A stretch of DNA of 62,000 bases from Tubiluchus corallicola (taxonomy: Eukaryota; Priapulida; Priapulimorpha; Priapulimorphida; Tubiluchidae): positions 412,501 to 474,500 of the forward strand of contig JAQGDQ010000090.1 of NCBI GenBank assembly GCA_030141605.1, given 5' to 3'. Made by a program: the position numbers and the translations under genes. The stretch's first letter is position 1. Each line of letters starts with the position of its first letter. Below the pieces are notes generated by a model. The model made no database searches. It was not told the DNA's origin and saw only the letters and a list, made by a program, of their open reading frames with translations. This document shows positions 51,301-62,000 of this stretch, piece by piece.

Positions 51301-54300
51301 TTCCCCTCGTATATGGAGATGGACTAAGATTTCTAAATGCTCGTAAGTCAGCCCCATCTATATCACTCATCATACTTGATGTCATTGATGCTGTTTCATT
51401 GTTGTCATAATTCCTTGCACTCCATGGTGACACATTATCACTGACAGGTGGGCTAGAACATAAATCAGGATCAGGAGCTCTTAGGTAAAAGCGGATGTCT
51501 GGTACAACGCCCTTGCTTTCTTTTCTGTCTGGAGGACGTGGTGGGTTTTTATATAAAAAATCACTTAACCGCCTCTCTCGAAAAGCAGAACCAATTGGGA
51601 CGTCCGACCAGTAACCATCATTTTTATCTGACTCCACGGAGTAATAATCTGAAATGCTGCTGACATCAGCTTCCTGTTTTTTTGGAAGTCGTTTTTGCTT
51701 TCGGGGATTACCTTTGTTTTTTGTTGTCTTTTCATTGTGCTGCTGGTCAGCATCTAAATGCACTGCACTGTCAGATGTCTGGAAGGAATCACTCAAATCT
51801 GATGCCGTTGACGCAGCATGTTGAAGAGGCCCTTTCTGCTGAGAAAAGACTGGTTGATGTTTCTTGTAATCTGTCACAGTCTCAGGGAAAGTATGTTCCA
51901 CTTTGCCTGTAGACAGCTTTTCATTTACTGGGGATTGCTTTGATAAATCACTTTGCTTTGAAGTAGATGGCTTTTCGTCCATACTAGCTGTGGGATTCCC
52001 ATAAGGAGTCAGTACATTTTTTTCCAACACATGTGCGTGTCTCATGTTAGTAAATGAGCTATTCTCAACATCACTTTCAATGTCACTTGTCAGATCGGCA
52101 TGTTCTGCCTTAGTAAAGCGACTAAACACTGGTGAGTGGTGAGTTGCATTTTCCTCTGAATTATTTTCAGTCTTGGAAAACTTAGCAGACTTTGTTGATG
52201 ATAAATCCATTACTCTAGGAATTTCTATTATTTGGGTTGGATCCTCAGCCACCTCGCTCTTAATAGTTGAGCTAAATGTAGGCTTGTGTTCAATTAACTG
52301 TCCACGAGTTGGCAGAAGAACAACTGTGGGGTCCGCATCATCATCGTTTGAAACGTCTGTTGCATTACTCAAGCTTACACCAACATGCATATCTCGAGCA
52401 TCAGTTTTGCTTGCTTTTTGATCGTAAGAAGGAAGGCTGAAACTAGTCGTCATGGTGTCATCAGGTGGAAAACATGACGGTAACGACACTGTGAATGATT
52501 CACTGATCTCACTGTCGATCAGTTCGTCCTCATAGCTTCTGCTTGGTTGTTGTATGGCGTGGTTCAGCAGGGCCATTTCTGCTACAGCACTTGATTGCAC
52601 ATTAACAGGATAATCCATGATTAGTTCGGCAGCGCAGTCGTTAAACAAGTTTTTATCTGGTGCTTTGTTGCTTTCATCATGTGCTAAAAAACAAACGTAT
52701 TTAATTTTGTAAAGTGCATGTACAACACCCAGCTGCTATTTTATGTTCACTCTCATAGTGTCTTGTGAATAAACAACAACTTAGCAATCTGTTAGCGAAG
52801 CAGATTGACTTTTGCGAGCGCTTGTAAGTTATCAGTTGATTTCAGACAAACTGTCCAGAAATACCTACTCTTCTGCGAAAGTATTTTTGACACGAACGGG
52901 AGTGAGAATTTCATGCAGTTACTCAACGTGGTTCACTCATACCAACAGACAGACCTCTAATCTTTAGGCCAATTAAAGCCATGAATGACATAATTAAGCA
53001 CGTGAATAAATGTAGGTTGTGCTAGACTATAGCGATTAGCAATGCACCACAAAATTACCATTTGCTAAAATTTTTGTTAAAAGTGAATCTGGGAAACGCA
53101 GTTGCTTTGTATAGATAATTAATATTGTCTGCTCTTGTTCATGCTGCTTTGATTCATTATGTCAGAAATGATTCAAAATTCAGCTTGTGCTGACTTGTCT
53201 CTAATAAAATTGATTTATAATTTACTTTTGTACTTTTTGTCTCTACAATTATTAATCATTATTTAATTTTACAACAGAACCGTTCAAAGTTTATTGCTTC
53301 GACAAATTGCAAACATTTTTTACTCTTTTGTATAAGTGCATGAAATCTTCACGTTCTGGCACCAGTGGAGCTTGAAAAAACATGTTTGTAGAAGAACCAC
53401 ATGTTTGTGGAATGCTTGTCGGAAATTCGCAGATAGATGGCTAATTAGAAGATTTTAAAAGAAAAAAAATTATCAAGATTGATCAAGGTAGAACCTGACA
53501 GAAAGTCAAAATCTAACATCGAGGCATGGCAGCCTCACAAGATGTATTTTAATTTGTTTTAACTAGACAAACAGGGGCTTCATTGTCTCAACATTCGAAA
53601 CATTGAAGTTTTAAGGCGATTGAGGTAGTAAAGACTGTATAAGGGTGTAAATATGCAATTGAAGCAGTTATACTCTCAAGTAGATTTACAATGAAGAAAA
53701 ATAGGCTAGTATAATACAGTGACCCACAAGAGGGAGGCCCTGTGTTTCCAGGTGCACAGGCAAAATTTCGAATCAGCGAGAAAGAATTTTTGCCACTGGA
53801 GGAAAAGGAGAGAAATTCAGTCAGAAGAGGTGCTAGAAATTGGTAAAATGCATTCCGTAGCTTATGTATATGCATCAAACGAAATACGAATATACACAGT
53901 TTTTCTGTTTTCAAGGAAAGTGGGCATTAAACTCAAATGGAAAATTTGTTCTGAGAGGATTAACTTCTTTTAATGGCATTTAGTAAAGCGCTTTTGAATT
54001 GTTCAGCAGGGTGTTGAAAAGAAAAATTTTAGGATCGATTGAAACAAACGAATGTGACCTTGGGTCTGGAACTACTGGTGTAAAATAAAGACTTATTGGT
54101 TTTTTGGTACTTCCTTCAGGGGCATATCGCGGTTTTGCACTTAATGTAGGAACTATTATGGTATGGAAACTTTTGGCTCTTACTATTTATTTGCTATGTT
54201 CTTTTGTTCCATACAGGAACTTGCCGACAATTCTTTAAGCCTAAATTTGGCTATGTTCCATTACACACAAACCGTACACACGCAGTGAAGAAAACCGAAT

Positions 54301-57300
54301 GACGCATAATCGTCATCACCCCAAATACTCGATCCCATGCCGAAACATAAAATTATCTCTTGTTTAAAAACATGTTCTTTAGAAAGGATATCGCTATTTG
54401 TTTTTTTCTTCGCGTGGAGTGAAAAGAAAAACTTCCCAGGGTTTGTTAAAAAATAAACAAATCCGGATCGTAATTACTTTTTAAATTTACAGTTTGTTGT
54501 ATTTTTGCGCAATTTGTTACATATGTCGAAACAAAATATATTCCACTATCGGCGTTGTGGAATTGGAAAAAATTAGCTGTTGCAGACACTCTAATCTTTT
54601 AAATTTCAGCTTTCGGTAAAAGTATCCTTTTACCTATTCTTTAATTATCAACTATATAAACTGTTGAAAATGACAACATAAAAATAATAAAAAGGGTAAA
54701 CAAAAGAAGTCGTGCATTACGTCGCAATGAAGTTGCATTTTGAAATCAGCACACCGAAATTAACAAAGAAAGCCAATGAAATTCGTTTTGGCCTAAAAAA
54801 CGAAAAATCTGTCTGGAATATAATTCAATATATATATATATATCGAACCTATCCCCTAAACATGGGATCCTAATAAAATCCTGTGTGAGGACTTTTGCAT
54901 TTGCAACAATTTGGACATTTTGACCTATGCCACGTGACTTAGCGACGCCCATTTTTTAAAACCAATTAATGCACATACAACCCACCCCACTTCCACGTTT
55001 GTGAAAAAGCTCAAAGTCTTATGAATAACTTAGCGATAAGCTTAATTGCTAAATAATACCACCGGTCATTTTGTAATCCAAGAATGGCAGCTGAAGATGT
55101 GTTGGAAAATATGGAATTTTTGAAGAAATTGACAAAACTGGCCAAAAAACTATTTTACCTCAAAAATCGATCTAAGCACAAATTTTTGGTGTAGCTCACT
55201 ACACTAAATCGCAAAAAAATATAAAAGAATCAAACAAGGCGCTCCCTTCTATGGATCTATATTGCTTCTTGTTGTGAATATACCCAGCTGCTTTGCAAGC
55301 AGGTTTTTAGTGAAACACTTAATTGAAAAAGACCGCCTCGTGAGTCGGAGGAACCAGTATTGAATAGCTTTATTTTTAAATCAAAGCAGCTCTATTTAAG
55401 GAATTCAGAAAAAGAAGTTTTTATTAATTAAGAAAATGATCTAGTTCCAGACCTCAACTTATTGAATCGAACATTTGAGTAATGGCGTTCAGTCAATTTT
55501 ATAGAATAAAACATGAGTTTTAACGTGCTGACTGCATATTTATAGCACTGACGCAGTGTTCCGCTGGAATCCCCCATTGCTTAATCTTGAGTGATTTGTG
55601 AAAGTTCTTAATACTGTGTCAGTATGCTAAATAAATACAACACCATAAGCCTTTAGAGCATACTTACTAAATTCGTGTCCTATGTGACCAGCAGAGAAAA
55701 TCTCTTCTTCAGCTGGCTTAGTTATGGTGTAAAACTCGTAAGTAGGGATGACGCTTGTTGTTTCTTCTGTTTGTATACTAATTTCTCCTTGTGGAAAGCT
55801 GTCATTCCTGGCGTCTTCAACGAAATTACTCTTCTCTTTTGAAAAAGGAGAAGTTGACTTATTCGCAAACAGATATAATGTGGACGGTCCGTTTAAGCAA
55901 CTGTATATGGACAATTCTTTAGCTTCACGGGTTGACGACTCCTCAGTTTGATAGGCAGCTGATTCGACGTCTACGAACACTTCTTCTGGTTCTTCCACTT
56001 GATTGCAAATGGAAAAATTTCCAGATTCTTGACTTGTTTTTTCTACTGCTGGTTTCACAGCTGTTGTGACATCTACTGACTCTTCTTTTTGCCCTTCCAC
56101 TTGGTTGTGCGTGGATAATCCTTGCACAGATGTTGCAATCTCTATGACTCTGTCTTTTCCTTTTAGCTCTTCAAGTTGGTCATGTATAGACACCGTTTTG
56201 TTCTGAAGTGCTAGCCGTTCTTCTGCTGATCCGTTAATTCCTGTGACTTCTGTGGCAGGTTCTTTTGCTTCTTCGCCTAAGTTGTAGTAATTGGTCAGCT
56301 TAATTCTATTTGTTTGGGCTTCTTCTACTGACCTGACAGCTGTTGTGTCCGCTTCTCTTGTTTTGTCAACTTGGTTATGGATGATAACTTCTTGACCTTC
56401 ATTTGTTGGAGTTTCTCTTGCTGGTTTGGTAGTTGTTGCAATTTTTACTAAGGGTTCCTGTGTTTTCGAAGGTATTAACACAATAACTGCTGTGGAGCGA
56501 AAGTTCCATTCATTTTCCGAATCGCGAACTTCGCTGACTTCATTGTTTTGTTCCTACATAAAAAGTATTAGGTTCAGAATGTTAGTCAACAAGGAGCGAT
56601 AAATACTTGTGCAACTAAGTCTGAATAATCTGACTCATCCCCACTTAAATATAAAAGATGGCAGCAAGTTTAAGATTCTCACAAGCGAGATGCTAGTTTA
56701 CAACTGGGAATAAATACTTTTCCCGCTTTTCATCTTCAAGATTTTCTCGGCGAAAGACTGGAAAATTGCTGGCAACTTCCCTACCACGCCACTCTACTTT
56801 CAACCTTATATTGCCCAAAGACGCCATTGTAAAGCAAAATTATGGCCGGCATTTAATGATTTCAATGAAATTACTTCCAAATTCTGATTTAAATTTTATA
56901 TCACACAAGCAGTTGTGCTGGAGAAACAGCTCCGACGTACGTTAATAAGATCTAGATACATTTCACTTTATAAGACAGGCTATGCCATCAATGAGAAATA
57001 TAGTTCAGTTTATAGCTAATAAAAGCTTTACTGCCCGTTTCTGACAGTCGAGACTTTCCAAACCCGTCACAGAATTAATTTTTGGGTGCAGCTGTCAGCC
57101 GTCCACTTCACTGAACATGTATTAAATTATTAAAATAGTGCAAATTTTGCCCAAAATCTTTACGTTACCAATATTTTTTATAGTCGCTATTAATAGGCAC
57201 GTACATTGGAGACAGGCGCTTCTTCTCGTTCTAATGGTTTGTCTGCATCTGTCCAGGTGAAAGAAACTGTTTCCTCTGTGTTTTCCCCTTCCGGTAGGTT

Positions 57301-57753
57301 CACGGCTAAAATAACAACGCTGCTTAATATTATCCCTTTTATTTTGCTCCAAACAACACCAGTGCAACTATTTAATGCACAAATAAACCAGGCAAGCGTA
57401 TATAATTATGCGCTTTGTTTGTTGTTAGTTGCAGTTCAAGCAACTTGACGGACGTAACGTGAGATTATGGCGTTATTTCTTAACAACACAAGATCGTTAG
57501 TTTCAATCTATGAGACTAACAGTGCGATAACTTCTTCAGATACTATTGCCTAATAAATAGTCTGGCAGTAACGAAACCCGTATTTATCAGCAAAACGTTT
57601 TAAGATCAGGCTAGAAATAAGGCTACAATTGTACCTGACTGCGTGCTGTGGCGAACATATGCTTCTAAATTTAGGACCGGGTTTCCAACTTCGTCTGATG
57701 ATGAATTTTTCCCTCTCGACTCTTGATCAGTGGCTGACACATGCGGTTGCCTC
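42003..57753 (-). CDS. EYA: Eyes absent phosphatase/coactivator with giant N-terminal region (5' end outside)
   Basis: Transcript-order exons: 57753-57635, 57305-57205, 56553-55668, 52683-45701, 45373-45284, 44919-44855, 44481-44369, 44237-44123, 43696-43575, 42585-42485, 42083-42003. All ten joins have GT-AG and agreeing phases, giving one frame of 2,924 residues and a TGA. The start codon was not found. The last 255 or so residues are the EYA domain, a HAD-fold tyrosine phosphatase that works with SIX proteins: [19 protein letters not shown] with the Asp nucleophile at 45769-45767, then [73 protein letters not shown] and PFWKISS. Known EYA proteins are mostly 500-800 residues, so this N-terminal region is extreme. 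Domain identity is certain; linkage of the far upstream exons rests on phase and composition. Confidence 0.88.
43249..43405. mobile_element. Short inverted-end element with telomere-like repeats
   Basis: Ends TTTACAATTCCCC (43249-43261) and GGAGAATTGTAAA (43393-43405) pair at 12 of 13 positions. Between them lie some ten degenerate TTAGGG units. It lies in the EYA intron 42586-43574. The left end is identical to 27221-27233, next to TAACCC motifs there. Confidence 0.65.
45701..52683 (-). CDS. EYA: EYA giant exon, 6,983 nt, disordered region plus catalytic start
   Basis: One exon of 2,327 codons with no stop. It opens at TTTTTTAG|CACATG and closes at GGAAAG|GTCAGT. Its first 2,290 codons or so are Ser/Pro/Thr/Asn/Lys-rich, with no globular domain that I recognise. 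Short linear motifs include PRPPDR (51524-51541), RSVSEP (48959-48976), RVSSEP (48389-48406), RSHSFP (47915-47932), a KRLSF plus QVKVW pair (46433-46468) and an acidic serine run [10 protein letters not shown]. The last 27 codons begin the EYA domain (VFIWDLDET). The exon has no true start codon; it continues from 55668. The long open frame without decay shows it is under coding constraint. Confidence 0.92.
52684..55667 (-). other. EYA: EYA intron before the giant exon
   Basis: 2,984-nt intron, GTAAGT to TTTTTTAG. Open frames inside lack similarity and splice logic. Nothing recognised. Confidence 0.6.
55668..56553 (-). CDS. EYA: EYA upstream exon with degenerate acidic repeats
   Basis: 886 nt, opening at TATGTAG|GAACAAAAC and closing at GAATTTA|GTAAGT. 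The leftover base A combines with CA of the giant exon to give Thr, so the join is in frame. The 295 residues are acidic, with a loose repeat of about 35 residues whose core is H-N-Q-V-D/E or a variant (HNQVDKT, YYNLGEE, HDQLEEL, HNQVEGQ, CNQVEEP), each followed by a V/T/E-rich stretch such as VDVTTAV or VDVESAA. No known domain is recognised. A GTG codon opens the longest Met-type reading but is not a start. Confidence 0.75.
57205..57753 (-). CDS. EYA: Two short upstream EYA exons
   Basis: Exon 57753-57635 (39 full codons, [13 protein letters not shown] to RHSTQS) ends in phase 1. Exon 57305-57205 (33 codons, [20 protein letters not shown]) completes the split codon to Ala and ends in phase 0 at AAT|GTACGT, matching the next acceptor at 56553. 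Splice sites and phases agree, and the composition resembles the next exon, but no homology supports them independently. Further 5' exons must exist. Confidence 0.6.
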
Positions 57754-58839
57754 CTGTAGGAATGAAGCCAGTTAGAAGCGTACTGTACCCGCATTCTTAC
57801 ACTGTCACTATGCGCACATGCAAAAACCGCGTTTCAAAAAGCTTGATTAGGAACAGGCTAAGCTTGAGTTAATTTTGCAACGATTATAAACCAACTTGTT
57901 TGTAGATCTTTTGAATATGCAAGACAAGTAAGTTAATTTTAGCTGATGTTTGGAAGCAAAGTGCTATAGCCTAAACACTTCCATGCCAGTTGTAAAGTAA
58001 TCAAATGAAAGCGCATCAGGCAAATTTAGAAATAACGTGTTTTTGACAGGCTAAATTTTTTGGGCTAATAATATTCATGTATCCTCTTGCTGTCTACAAC
58101 AATTGCTATGGTTGCCTTAAACATCTATTTTTTGTATATACTGGCCTAGTGTTTTTATCACGCTAAAACCTTTAACAAGGAGCTTAGAACAGGAACCTTA
58201 CTGGCCAACTTCTTTTATTTATTTCAAATGATATAATATTTTTATTAGTGTATTTTTATCCTGCAAAAAGATGGGACAAGGTACCTGGACACTGGAACGT
58301 ACTGGTCAAGTTCTTTTTTATTCTAAATCGACATAATTTTATTGTCGTAATAATATATAACCGCAGTAAAAAACTATTTCCCAATAAAAAATAATTACAA
58401 CATTAACATTTGAGCTACCATTTGACCGCTGTGCCCAGAAACCGAAACCACCATCATAATTCATTGCTCAATAGACGTTTCGAAAATACAACTCAAAAGT
58501 CATAGCTATTTAAGTTAAAAAAAAATTCAGTACTAGATCAAGCATGTTAGGTGTGATGTAACTACACATGCACGTATTCGTTTTGATCTTCATGCATCTG
58601 GAGTTTAATTTTAAAAAAATTCCAAAATAAACGTGTTATTTAAAATCTACATCTACGTAATTATCCTTTATAGAATTAAAATAATTATAATTTGTTTGAT
58701 CAAGGATCCTACTTCTTTGGTACAAAGATTAATTAATTCATATCGCCACAATGTAAGAAATATTTTAGTGATGTTGACATATTCTAGTAAGCCTATTAAA
58801 TGTGGGCAATGAGGCAAACATTGGTAAGATTGTTCGTGC

Positions 58840-59610
58840 TTCACGAACTTGCTAGGGTGTACGAAGAAGAAGAGGAAGAAGAACTAAAATTCACAATTTT
58901 GAACACTTAGGCATTTGGTGTTCTGGTGCTATGTGGACGAATGAATTAAAAACAGCGTTGAGTGAAATAATTTGTAAAAAAATGTTTGATGCGCAGCGCA
59001 ATGTGCCTTATGTGTGAGACTACGCGTATATGTTAGATAACTATAAGGTCTCGGCAGGCTTGCCGTTAATAAGACTGCATATGAAAGATTTACGAAGGAG
59101 GATAAGTGAATTTAAAAATGTGGCAGTGTAATACCGACAGAATACGTGAATTTGACAAAACTACTTGAAAATTAAAGGTCGTCCTCAATATAATGTTTGG
59201 CTGAGAGACTTAAGTTGTCAAAGTGAAATCTATTTTTTGAACGCATGCAGGAAGACTTTCCAAGATGTTTTGGAAAAAAATGCTTTTATACAGAAAATGT
59301 TACGGCAGGGGATGGTCTTTTGTCCTTTGAAGAAAGGGGTTTGAAACATTCAGTTCGAATGGGTTCGATGGCGATGGGCAGCTGTTACTTAGTTAAACAA
59401 GTGCTTTCCTACGTGGTGACCAAGAAAACCGATTAAGATAATTAAGCAGAACAGTCTACTTACGTAGACATACAATTATGTGTGGCGAAAGTTTTGAGTA
59501 ATAGGCTCTATTACAACTTTAGTGAAGTGTTTAAGGATGGGTTTGATATACAGCAGTGGCTCCATCAGAAAATGGTTTCATTGGTTGGTATAACCTAATA
59601 AAAAAAAACT
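58840..59610 (+). pseudogene. Unidentified decayed coding remnant
   Basis: A broken frame reads as protein-like pieces: MFDAQRNVPYV, a stop, DYAYMLDNYKVSAGLPLI, LRRRISEFKN, then RPQYNVWLRDLSCQSEIYF, and in a shifted frame FEERGLKHSVRMGSMAMGSC and YLVKQVLSYVV (59245-59436). The amino-acid pattern looks like a former gene or transposon ORF, with several stops and shifts. I do not recognise the family. Confidence 0.4.
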
Positions 59611-62000
59611 TGTCAAAGAAAAAGGGTTAATGTTACTGGAAAAAAGCTTTTGACAATAGTGAATTGTGTGAACACTGAATCTAAATCTAAACTTCTATTT
59701 GAAATATGGATGAGCGACTCACTGAAAACCCATTTACCGTTAAAATGAAAACTGTTGTCTTCGAAATAAAATGCTAAAAAATGGATTCGAGGAAAACACA
59801 GGTCAAGTAATTGTGTTGAGGACGAAGAAAGTTTAGAGCAAATTCTACAACATGCATTGTCACTTTTATAAGACCTCACATGAAGAGGAGAGACGCCGCA
59901 TTTACTGTGTTATTTGGAGAGGATGTCAAGCAATTCTGAGGCTTTTTAAACTAATAATTGCAAATGAATAGTCATGATCTAATCTATTTTTCCACGTTCA
60001 GTCGTTCAAGCACGTGATTCGTTGGAAGGCAGCACACACAAAAATAGTTTCATCCATTGTTATGTTTAAAGAGCATTCAAAGGTTAATGGAGCCTTGAAA
60101 ATCAAAAAGTTTTGTGCGTTTAGAAACTGGCTTTCTAGAAATGTTTTAATGAGGTTTCTAACTAAATAGACATTTTATGGGCTTTTCACTATATGGATGT
60201 CTTTAAAATAAAATGGATGAATTGCATTTTCTACGGCGAGAGAAAGGCAGGGAGAATAAAACTGGATTGAATTCACACGTTTATGTCACCCCATGCATCT
60301 ACCAGGAGGCGCCACTCATCCTACCTCATGTTATCATATATGCACTGTTGGTTAGACGCACAGATATCCATCTTTTTTTCAGTCGGATTCCCCTTTCACC
60401 TGATACCTGTTGATAAACGCATAACGCACCTGAAATTATTACGAAAGCCTTTTCCTGCTAACTGGTTGTGTGCATGCAGAACTGTTAATGATTAAACACG
60501 ATTAAAGATTTTAGAACTATCTTGGTAGGCCTACATCAAATCTAGAGAGAAATGTCCTAATGTTATAGATTAACAGTTTGAAAAGTTAAAGTACGTAGAA
60601 CCTGTGGGAGAGAGATTAGTGATGGGATTAAGGTGCTGCAGAAATTTATGGTTATATCTGTCAACCTACTCAGCTGATATTGATGAATAATCAAGTTAAG
60701 CAACAAATTATCCAGAGTTTTGGGGTTTTGGATAGACTATCAATTATTGATACTTAGTTGAGTTCAGTAGTCTTCCCATTCTGTAGAAGTGTAGGGAATT
60801 ATTGGTGATTTGACCTTCTCAACTGTGAGTAAACTAGTACTATGGGAACAGCGGAACGATTTGAATTAAGTTCTTGATCTCAAGAGGCCGTGTAGTTTAA
60901 CTTTTAATACGCCGGCCCATTATTAAACCCATATTTAATACCGACTTTTTCATTTTCTCATTTTTGGTAAAGTTTGGGCTCTCAATTGCTTGTTTAGATA
61001 ATCATCAAAATGTTAGAGCCATTATTAAAGAACAAGGAATACAGTGTTGCATATGTCAGACGATTTCGCAAAAACTTCACTTAATAAATACAGGTTTCTT
61101 GTCTTTGCGGTAAACAAAGAAAAAGTTAGAACGGTAGCGTGATATCTGTCGCATTTTTTAAATAGCTTTGCAGAGCTCGCAGCTGATTATTTTCTATACA
61201 AAAACAATAAGATTATCTGTCATTGCGGCGTGTTTTATAGTCACACACTGACGCCTATAACAGGTAAACCTTTGTTAAATAGTGGCATAGATTTTATTTA
61301 TATTGCAAACAAGCTATGATATTTTATATATACATAGGCACTGCTCAAGCTTTCACTTACACTCACAACATCTAGTCCAATGTTTCTTGATAGCACGTTG
61401 CTGTGTATAAATACTCCATTTTTAATATTATAAACAGCACTTCGTTTGGCCGAGGAATCATGATATACAACTAATTTTGCAGCAAATTTGACTCATTTGC
61501 TGAAAATTCTTTGCGGCTTGCGCCAAATGCCGCTACTAGTGCGAGACGGAAAAGGATCACATTTCTAAGCAAACCCAGAATCCAAGTTATTCGCCATAAA
61601 CAAAACAAAAATTCTCAATAACGCGGAAAAAGCTGTTGCAACGTAAGCTGCACAAGGATTATATCACCTCTTATAAATCAGAACTAGCTGAATTTTTATC
61701 AAAAATGAACCAACGACGTGCTGTATTGAATTAAATTGTCAATAGCAATAACACGGCTGTGTTTTGTGATCACAGAAGCGAGGAATGACTGAAAGAACTA
61801 TGTATATTAACTGCTTCAAAAAAATTAACCAAAACAAATTTAGATGTCCACTACCTTACGAAGCTCGTCGTTTTCAATAAATTTACTTGATCGCACAACA
61901 AAAGATTTACCTCCTATAATACGTCGTTGCGATAGTCATTAACTTTATTAGCAGAACAGGGTCAAACAATAATGTAGAAGCTAATTGAGTTGTACCTGAA
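59611..62000. other. Region upstream of the recovered EYA exons
   Basis: Should contain more EYA 5' exons or its intron. No exon could be supported; one weak candidate is noted under rejected items. Confidence 0.4.

Noticed and set aside
45703-52648. Many plus-strand and shifted minus-strand frames over the EYA giant exon
   Set aside because: Shadow frames of the coding exon without domains or splice logic.
52646-52648. Start of the EYA giant frame at this codon
   Set aside because: It is TTG, and the frame continues upstream to the acceptor at 52683 and then in phase to the exon ending at 55668.
61850-61918. Minus-strand candidate EYA exon (TTATAG acceptor, open frame, AAG|GTAGTG donor)
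   Set aside because: Its phase 0 end does not fit the acceptor at 57753, and there is no homology.

Overview
The window is nuclear DNA from an animal. It has spliced genes, mostly GT-AG introns, AAUAAA signals, long CT, CA, GA and ATT microsatellites, decayed LINEs and several non-autonomous DNA transposons, and is roughly two-thirds A+T by eye. No bacterial, organellar, tRNA, rRNA or CRISPR feature was found. Divergence inside the otherwise conserved EYA domain suggests a fast-evolving invertebrate. A tunicate would fit, but this is a weak inference.

Layout. (1) 198-6445 (+): the 3' end of a DSCAM-type adhesion receptor (last FNIII domains, membrane helix, cytoplasmic tail ending in a PDZ ligand), nine exons joined almost only by phase-1 introns. 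(2) 8609-17502 and 22717-29527 (+): two complete tandem copies of a glucoside xylosyltransferase (GXYLT, GT8 family), seven exons each, with the same splice phases and a shared GC-AG intron. LINE remnants and hAT-like elements lie in and around them. (3) 29.5-33.8 kb: AT-rich intergenic DNA with two palindromic elements and an ATT tract. (4) 33.7-38.9 kb: two decayed plus-strand LINEs flanking a 440-codon intronless gene with an HSF-type DNA-binding domain. (5) 42003-57753 (-): an eyes absent (EYA) phosphatase gene. Eleven exons could be joined in phase, giving 2,924 residues without reaching the start codon. One exon alone is 6,983 nt. The EYA domain itself is only about 255 residues, so at least 2,600 residues of low-complexity N-terminal sequence precede it. 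(6) 57.8-62 kb: upstream or intronic DNA with a decayed, unidentified coding remnant.

The genes do not form one system. GXYLT acts on Notch-type EGF repeats, DSCAM is a surface receptor, EYA is a nuclear/cytoplasmic phosphatase and coactivator, and HSF-like proteins bind DNA. The most unusual object is the giant EYA. Exon joins were made by eye from splice consensus, reading phase and family similarity; no transcript data were available.
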